This document shows, piece after piece, positions 60,310-64,000 of a stretch of DNA of 64,000 bases; position 1 is the stretch's first letter; each line of letters opens with the position of its first letter. The stretch is taken from positions 1-64,000 of the forward strand of contig JAIQFP010000014.1 in the NCBI GenBank assembly GCA_020073165.1, written 5' to 3'. This stretch comes from Terriglobia bacterium (GTDB lineage: Bacteria; Acidobacteriota; Terriglobia; Terriglobales; Acidobacteriaceae). Under the pieces are notes generated by a model, which was given only the letters and a program-made list of their open reading frames with translations, did not search any database and was not told the DNA's origin. A program made the position numbers and the translations under genes.

Positions 60310-61503
60310 CTAGGAGTTCACCATCTTGCCGGCGGCTTCTTCCGGCTGACTATTTTCCCGCTTGGGCTGTTCCTGCCCTGCCACTTCCCCATACACGGCG
60401 AGAATCTGCCGCGCGGAGGCTTCCCAGGAAAACTTCTTTGCCTGCTCGTAGCCCCGCTGCTTGAGCTTTTCCCGCAGCGCCTGGTCGAGCAACACCCGGT
60501 TCAGCGCCCGCATAATCTCGAACACATTCTCCGGATTCACCAGCACTGCTGCCTGGTCCACTACTTCCGGCAGCGACGAGGTATTCGAGGTCACCACCGG
60601 TGTGCCGTGCGCCATCGCCTCCAAGGGCGGCAGTCCGAATCCTTCATAGAGTGAGGGGAAAACGAAGATTTTGGCTACGTCGTAGAAGATGCGCAGCACC
60701 TCGATGGGAACAAATCCCATGAAGCGCACGTCGTTCTGTACGCCTCCGCGGATCACGGTGCGCCGCAGGTCGGGGTGTTTGGAAAGCTCATCCCCGATGA
60801 TGATCAGCTTCAGGTCGGGAAATCTTCCTTCCTTTTGCAACTCCGCTTTCAGCGCCGAGAATGCCTCGATGATCCGCACCAGGTTTTTGTGCGGGCTGAT
60901 CCGTCCCGCATAGAGTAGAAAGGGATAGTTCACCAGGTAACGCGCCGCCAGAAACTGGCGATCACTTTCGCTGGCGTGACCCCGCAGAAAGCGTTCGTCA
61001 ATGGCGTTGTAGACCACCTCGATGCGTTTGCCGCCGATGCCGAACAGCTTCTCAATCTCGCTCTTGGTGAACTTGGAGACCGCGAAGATGCGCGCCGCTC
61101 CCCGCAGCACCCGCCGCGTCAGGAGAAAATGCAGCCAACGTCTCGACTGGGAACGGTCATGGGCGCGGTACATGTGCTCCAGCACATCGTGGACCGTCAT
61201 CACGTAAGGGCAGGGAAGCGTTCGAGGCAGCCAGAACAGGTGCGGAATATGCACCAGGTCGCAGCGTAACCGTCGCAGGATAGTGCGGCACTCGACGTAG
61301 CCTTTGACCGAAGTGTCGCGATCCAGCAGCGGAACCGTGTGAAAGTTGGGCGGCAGCGGTTCAATTTCCGCCACCTTGTCGGGCGATCCAATCAGGAAGT
61401 ACTTGTTCTCGCGATCCAGTCGGCCCAGCGCTCGCACGATATTACGCGTGTAGGTGCCCACGCCGAACTCGTTCATCCGCCGGATATCGATGGCCACTCT
61501 CAC
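60310..61503 (-). CDS. GT4-family glycosyltransferase
   Basis: The 397-aa protein has the GT-B fold: N-terminal [29 protein letters not shown] and [11 protein letters not shown], then the nucleotide-sugar domain with [20 protein letters not shown], and the E-x7-E motif [21 protein letters not shown]. It is a retaining transferase acting on surface polysaccharide, lipopolysaccharide or a similar glycan. The last 20 residues are disordered. No other glycan gene is adjacent. Confidence 0.92.
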   Translation of the reverse strand: MRVAIDIRRMNEFGVGTYTRNIVRALGRLDRENKYFLIGSPDKVAEIEPLPPNFHTVPLLDRDTSVKGYVECRTILRRLRCDLVHIPHLFWLPRTLPCPYVMTVHDVLEHMYRAHDRSQSRRWLHFLLTRRVLRGAARIFAVSKFTKSEIEKLFGIGGKRIEVVYNAIDERFLRGHASESDRQFLAARYLVNYPFLLYAGRISPHKNLVRIIEAFSALKAELQKEGRFPDLKLIIIGDELSKHPDLRRTVIRGGVQNDVRFMGFVPIEVLRIFYDVAKIFVFPSLYEGFGLPPLEAMAHGTPVVTSNTSSLPEVVDQAAVLVNPENVFEIMRALNRVLLDQALREKLKQRGYEQAKKFSWEASARQILAVYGEVAGQEQPKRENSQPEEAAGKMVNS

Positions 61504-61653
61504 GGGATGATTTAACCACAGGGGGAGGGAATTTACGACGAATTCAAGGCTTGTTCACCACGGAAACACAGAGGCACGGAGAAAATAAGCACTGAAATGG
61601 GCATACAACAGCGGCCCGCTGTTCATTGCCCGGAACTCTGGTCCCCTGATCTC

Positions 61654-62940
61654 CTAAGCCCGAATTTCGGCCTGCGCCCGAGCCCTGCGCTCCGGATACA
61701 GTGGAAATGCTTCCGCCATCTCCAGCACCTGCTTGCGGATTTTCTCCAGCACGGCCGCCTCGCTCCGATGATGCAGCGCCTCAGAGATCCAGCGCCCGAT
61801 TTGGCGCATCTCTTCCTCTTTCATGCCGCGCGTCGTCATGGCCGGGCTGCCGATGCGAATGCCACTGGGCTTCATGGGTGGGTTGGTATCGAACGGAATC
61901 GCATTCTTGTTGACCGTGATACCCGCTTCGCCGAGAGCCTTCTCAGCTTCGCTGCCCAGCATCCCCTTGGAAAACACATCTACCAGCATGAGGTGGGTGT
62001 CGGTCCCTCCGGAGATGATTCGATAACCCTCCGCCGCCAGCGTTTCCGCCAGCACCTTGGCGTTCGCGACCACCTGTCGTGCGTAGTCGCGGAAGTCCGG
62101 CTGCATGGCCTCATGGAAGCAAACCGCCTTGGCCGCGATGATATGCACCAGCGGCCCTCCCTGCATGCCAGGGAAAACCGTTTTGTCAATCGCCGCCGCA
62201 TATTCCTGCTTGCACAGAATCATCCCTGCCCTCGGGCCGCGCAGCGTCTTGTGGGTGGTAGAAGTCACAATCTGCGCATGCGGTACTGGCGACGGATGAA
62301 CTCCCCCCGCGACGAGCCCCGCAAAATGCGCCATGTCCACCAGGTACAGGGCGCCAACTTTGTCCGCAATCCGCCGCATGCGCGCAAAATCAATGATCCG
62401 CGGATAGGCGCTGCCTCCGCCGATGATTAGCTTCGGCTTCTCCTTCTCCGCCAACTTTTCCAGATCGTCGTAGTCGATGGTCTCGGTTTCCTTGGTCACG
62501 CCGTAGGGAACAATGCGGTAGGTCTTGCCGGAAAAATTCAGATGATGACCATGGGTGAGGTGTCCCCCATGTGCCAGGTTTAGGCCCAGAATCGTGTCCC
62601 CCGGCTGCAACACGGCCGCGTACGCCTCCATGTTGGCCTGTGATCCGGCATGCGGCTGCACGTTGGCGTGCTCCGCGCCAAAAAGCTGCTTGGCCCGCTC
62701 CCGCGCCAGGTTCTCCACCACGTCGGTAAACTCACATCCTCCGTAGTAGCGCTTAGCGGGATAGCCCTCGGCGTACTTGTTGGTGAACACCGAGCCCATA
62801 GCTTCGAGCACGGCTTCGCTCACAAAGTTCTCCGAAGCGATCAGCTCCAACCCTTCGTGCTGACGGCGAACTTCGTTGTCAATGGCAGTGGCGATTTGGG
62901 GATCAACGTCGTATAACGGGCGGGACATGGGATGATTCAT
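61654..62940 (-). CDS. glyA: Serine hydroxymethyltransferase
   Basis: The 428-aa protein matches SHMT throughout: [62 protein letters not shown], the PLP-binding [17 protein letters not shown] (K231) and VFPGMQGGP. It interconverts serine and glycine while loading tetrahydrofolate with a one-carbon unit in the cytoplasm. Two starts are possible, ATG 62940 and ATG 62928; the latter gives the family's usual [10 protein letters not shown] start. A pair of GGGCTTTAGCCC palindromes lies upstream. Confidence 0.97.
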   Translation of the reverse strand: MNHPMSRPLYDVDPQIATAIDNEVRRQHEGLELIASENFVSEAVLEAMGSVFTNKYAEGYPAKRYYGGCEFTDVVENLARERAKQLFGAEHANVQPHAGSQANMEAYAAVLQPGDTILGLNLAHGGHLTHGHHLNFSGKTYRIVPYGVTKETETIDYDDLEKLAEKEKPKLIIGGGSAYPRIIDFARMRRIADKVGALYLVDMAHFAGLVAGGVHPSPVPHAQIVTSTTHKTLRGPRAGMILCKQEYAAAIDKTVFPGMQGGPLVHIIAAKAVCFHEAMQPDFRDYARQVVANAKVLAETLAAEGYRIISGGTDTHLMLVDVFSKGMLGSEAEKALGEAGITVNKNAIPFDTNPPMKPSGIRIGSPAMTTRGMKEEEMRQIGRWISEALHHRSEAAVLEKIRKQVLEMAEAFPLYPERRARAQAEIRA

Positions 62941-62990
62941 GGTTCTCAGCTTTCAGCTCTCCGCCAACGACCAGTGGGAGCTTTGGGTGG

Positions 62991-63044
62991 CGCAGGGCTT
63001 TAGCCCTGCGGTACTGCCTTACCCATAATAAGGGCTTTAGCCCC
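62991..63044. repeat. Pair of GGGCTTTAGCCC palindromes (REP-like)
   Basis: CGCAGGGC-TTTA-GCCCTGCG (62991-63010) is a perfect 8-bp stem, and a second GGGC-TTTA-GCCC (63032-63043) follows 20 bp later. The same core in a short intergenic gap between two minus-strand genes is typical of repetitive extragenic palindromes in acidobacterial genomes. Confidence 0.75.
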
Positions 63045-63065
63045 TGAGGTCACGCAGCGCGCGCA

Positions 63066-63551
63066 TCACCGCCTATCCCCGTGGCCGGTTCGCTCGTAGA
63101 CCTGTGGTTGGTGAAGCTCCATGTGTTTCTCGGGTGACTTCAAAGCCGTGAACCCAAACTGGGCATACAAACCGTGCGCATCGTTCGTGACCAGACTCCA
63201 CCGTCGCAATCCCTGCAGGCGCGGATGCTGCATGATGCAGTCCATCAGCCATTTCCCCAGTCCCCGCCCGCGATGGGATTCCAGCACGAACACGTCGCCA
63301 ATGTAAGCGTAAGTGGCGTAGTCGGATATCACCTGCGCAAACCCGAACTGCCTGCCCTCGGAATAGACGCCAAAGCACAGCGAGTTCTCAATCGAACGAG
63401 CCACCAACTCCCGCGGAATCCCCTTGGCCCAGTAGGATTCAGTCAGAAAACCGTGGACGACATCCAAGTCCAGCCGCGCACGGTCGGTGCTGATAACGAA
63501 CTCATCGCGGCGGTATTCCTGGATTGCGTCAGATCGCTTCGCTTGGGACAT
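63066..63551 (-). CDS. GNAT-family N-acetyltransferase
   Basis: The 161-aa protein has the GNAT core: CFGVYSEGRQFGFAQVISDYATYAYIGDVFVLESHRGRGLGKWLMDCIM, with the acetyl-CoA loop RGRGLG, and the late strand LVTNDAHGLYAQFGFTAL. The DYATYAYIGDVFV segment is characteristic of a subfamily of small cytoplasmic acetyltransferases with unknown substrates (amino acids or small amines). It is transcribed toward the SHMT gap with no clear partner. Confidence 0.9.
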   Translation of the reverse strand: MSQAKRSDAIQEYRRDEFVISTDRARLDLDVVHGFLTESYWAKGIPRELVARSIENSLCFGVYSEGRQFGFAQVISDYATYAYIGDVFVLESHRGRGLGKWLMDCIMQHPRLQGLRRWSLVTNDAHGLYAQFGFTALKSPEKHMELHQPQVYERTGHGDRR

Positions 63552-63640
63552 GGAAGGCGCCGAGAAGACAGGGGACCCGATGATTCTAAGACAAGCACCT
63601 GGCGCTTGGTAGCTGGTTGCCGGGAATCAGTGAGCAGCGG

Positions 63641-64000
63641 CTAGCAGCTTTCAAAGGCCGTCCGCAAGAATGAGGCCAGTTGCCATCCGTCCATGTATTT
63701 GTAGGGCGCCTCACCCAGACTATAGTGTCCGCAGGGCAGCGCAACTACCTTGTGGTCGAGGCGGTGACGCTCGAATTCCTCCACCACCTGCCGCGAGAAC
63801 TTTGGCAGGAACGTCAGGTCATACTTGGCGTAGACGAGCAGCGATTTTCTCGGCCAGCGGGCGAATTGCCGGAAGTACGACATCGGGCTGACCGCACTCC
63901 AAAGTTCCCGCAGGCGGTCAATGTCGATCTGCGGCTCCAACCCCTCGCGAATGTGACGGGTCGATTGCCCGTGCCACACCACATCGGCCACATAGGTAGA
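63641..64000 (-). CDS. C-terminal part of an alpha/beta hydrolase-like protein, cut by the window edge
   Basis: About 119 residues up to the window edge, with no stop before it, so the start lies outside. It has SLLVYAKYDLTFLPKFSRQVVEEFERHR (strand-loop with the acidic residue of the triad) and VVALPCGHYSLGEAPYKYMDGW (catalytic histidine). This matches the C-terminal half of a dienelactone/peptidase-like hydrolase. The nucleophile lies off the window. Confidence 0.75.
   Translation of the reverse strand, partial: STYVADVVWHGQSTRHIREGLEPQIDIDRLRELWSAVSPMSYFRQFARWPRKSLLVYAKYDLTFLPKFSRQVVEEFERHRLDHKVVALPCGHYSLGEAPYKYMDGWQLASFLRTAFESC

Overview
The window is about 60% GC bacterial chromosome, most likely from an Acidobacteriota of the Terriglobia type (Koribacter or Sulfotelmatobacter-like). 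This is inferred from family content: a VWFA-domain protein of the acidobacterial type, a 1059-aa Oar-like TonB-dependent receptor with an N-terminal carboxypeptidase-regulatory domain, a winged-helix/hydrolase fusion, GGGCTTTAGCCC palindromes, and genes for both PHA granules and wax esters. No rRNA or tRNA was seen; the one RNA gene is rnpB (RNase P RNA).

Region 1 (1-20 kb) holds the most striking system. Minus-strand genes encode an NtrC-type sigma-54 response regulator, its histidine kinase and the two System II cytochrome c maturation proteins (CcsA and ResB types). Divergent from them is a plus-strand cluster: a 16-heme cytochrome, a six-bladed NHL propeller, a tetraheme cytochrome with its own strong ribosome binding site and a terminator-like hairpin behind it, a PpiC/SurA-type foldase, an outer-membrane beta-barrel, a second NHL propeller, a 12-heme cytochrome whose last site is CX3CH, and a GT-C-like membrane protein. 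I read this as a candidate extracellular electron transfer module (porin-cytochrome conduit and/or cytochrome filament) encoded with its own maturation and control genes.

Region 2 (20-41 kb) is mixed: VWA and TPR envelope proteins, an orphan hybrid kinase, an HpnI-like glycosyltransferase, two MacB-type permeases, a 13-copy heptanucleotide repeat next to rnpB, an MddA-like methyltransferase, a winged-helix/alpha-beta-hydrolase fusion with a cysteine in the nucleophile position, a UbiB-type kinase, a multicopper oxidase with permuted domain order and the TonB-dependent receptor.

Region 3 (41-60 kb) is a carbon-storage and fatty-acid region: lipase, six-repeat phasin, PhaR regulator (with a CTGC-N3-GCAG palindrome between phasin and PhaR), two acyl-CoA ligases, two acyl-CoA dehydrogenases, an APH-type kinase paired with one of them, MaoC hydratase, hotdog protein, SDR and a wax ester synthase. 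A FadB/FadJ-like bifunctional gene here is cut in two by a complete IS3-family element with a 5-bp target duplication; removing it restores the frame exactly. An identical IS end lies at the left edge of the window in the opposite orientation.

Region 4 (60-64 kb) has a GT4 glycosyltransferase, glyA, a GNAT acetyltransferase and the 3' part of a hydrolase gene running off the right edge.
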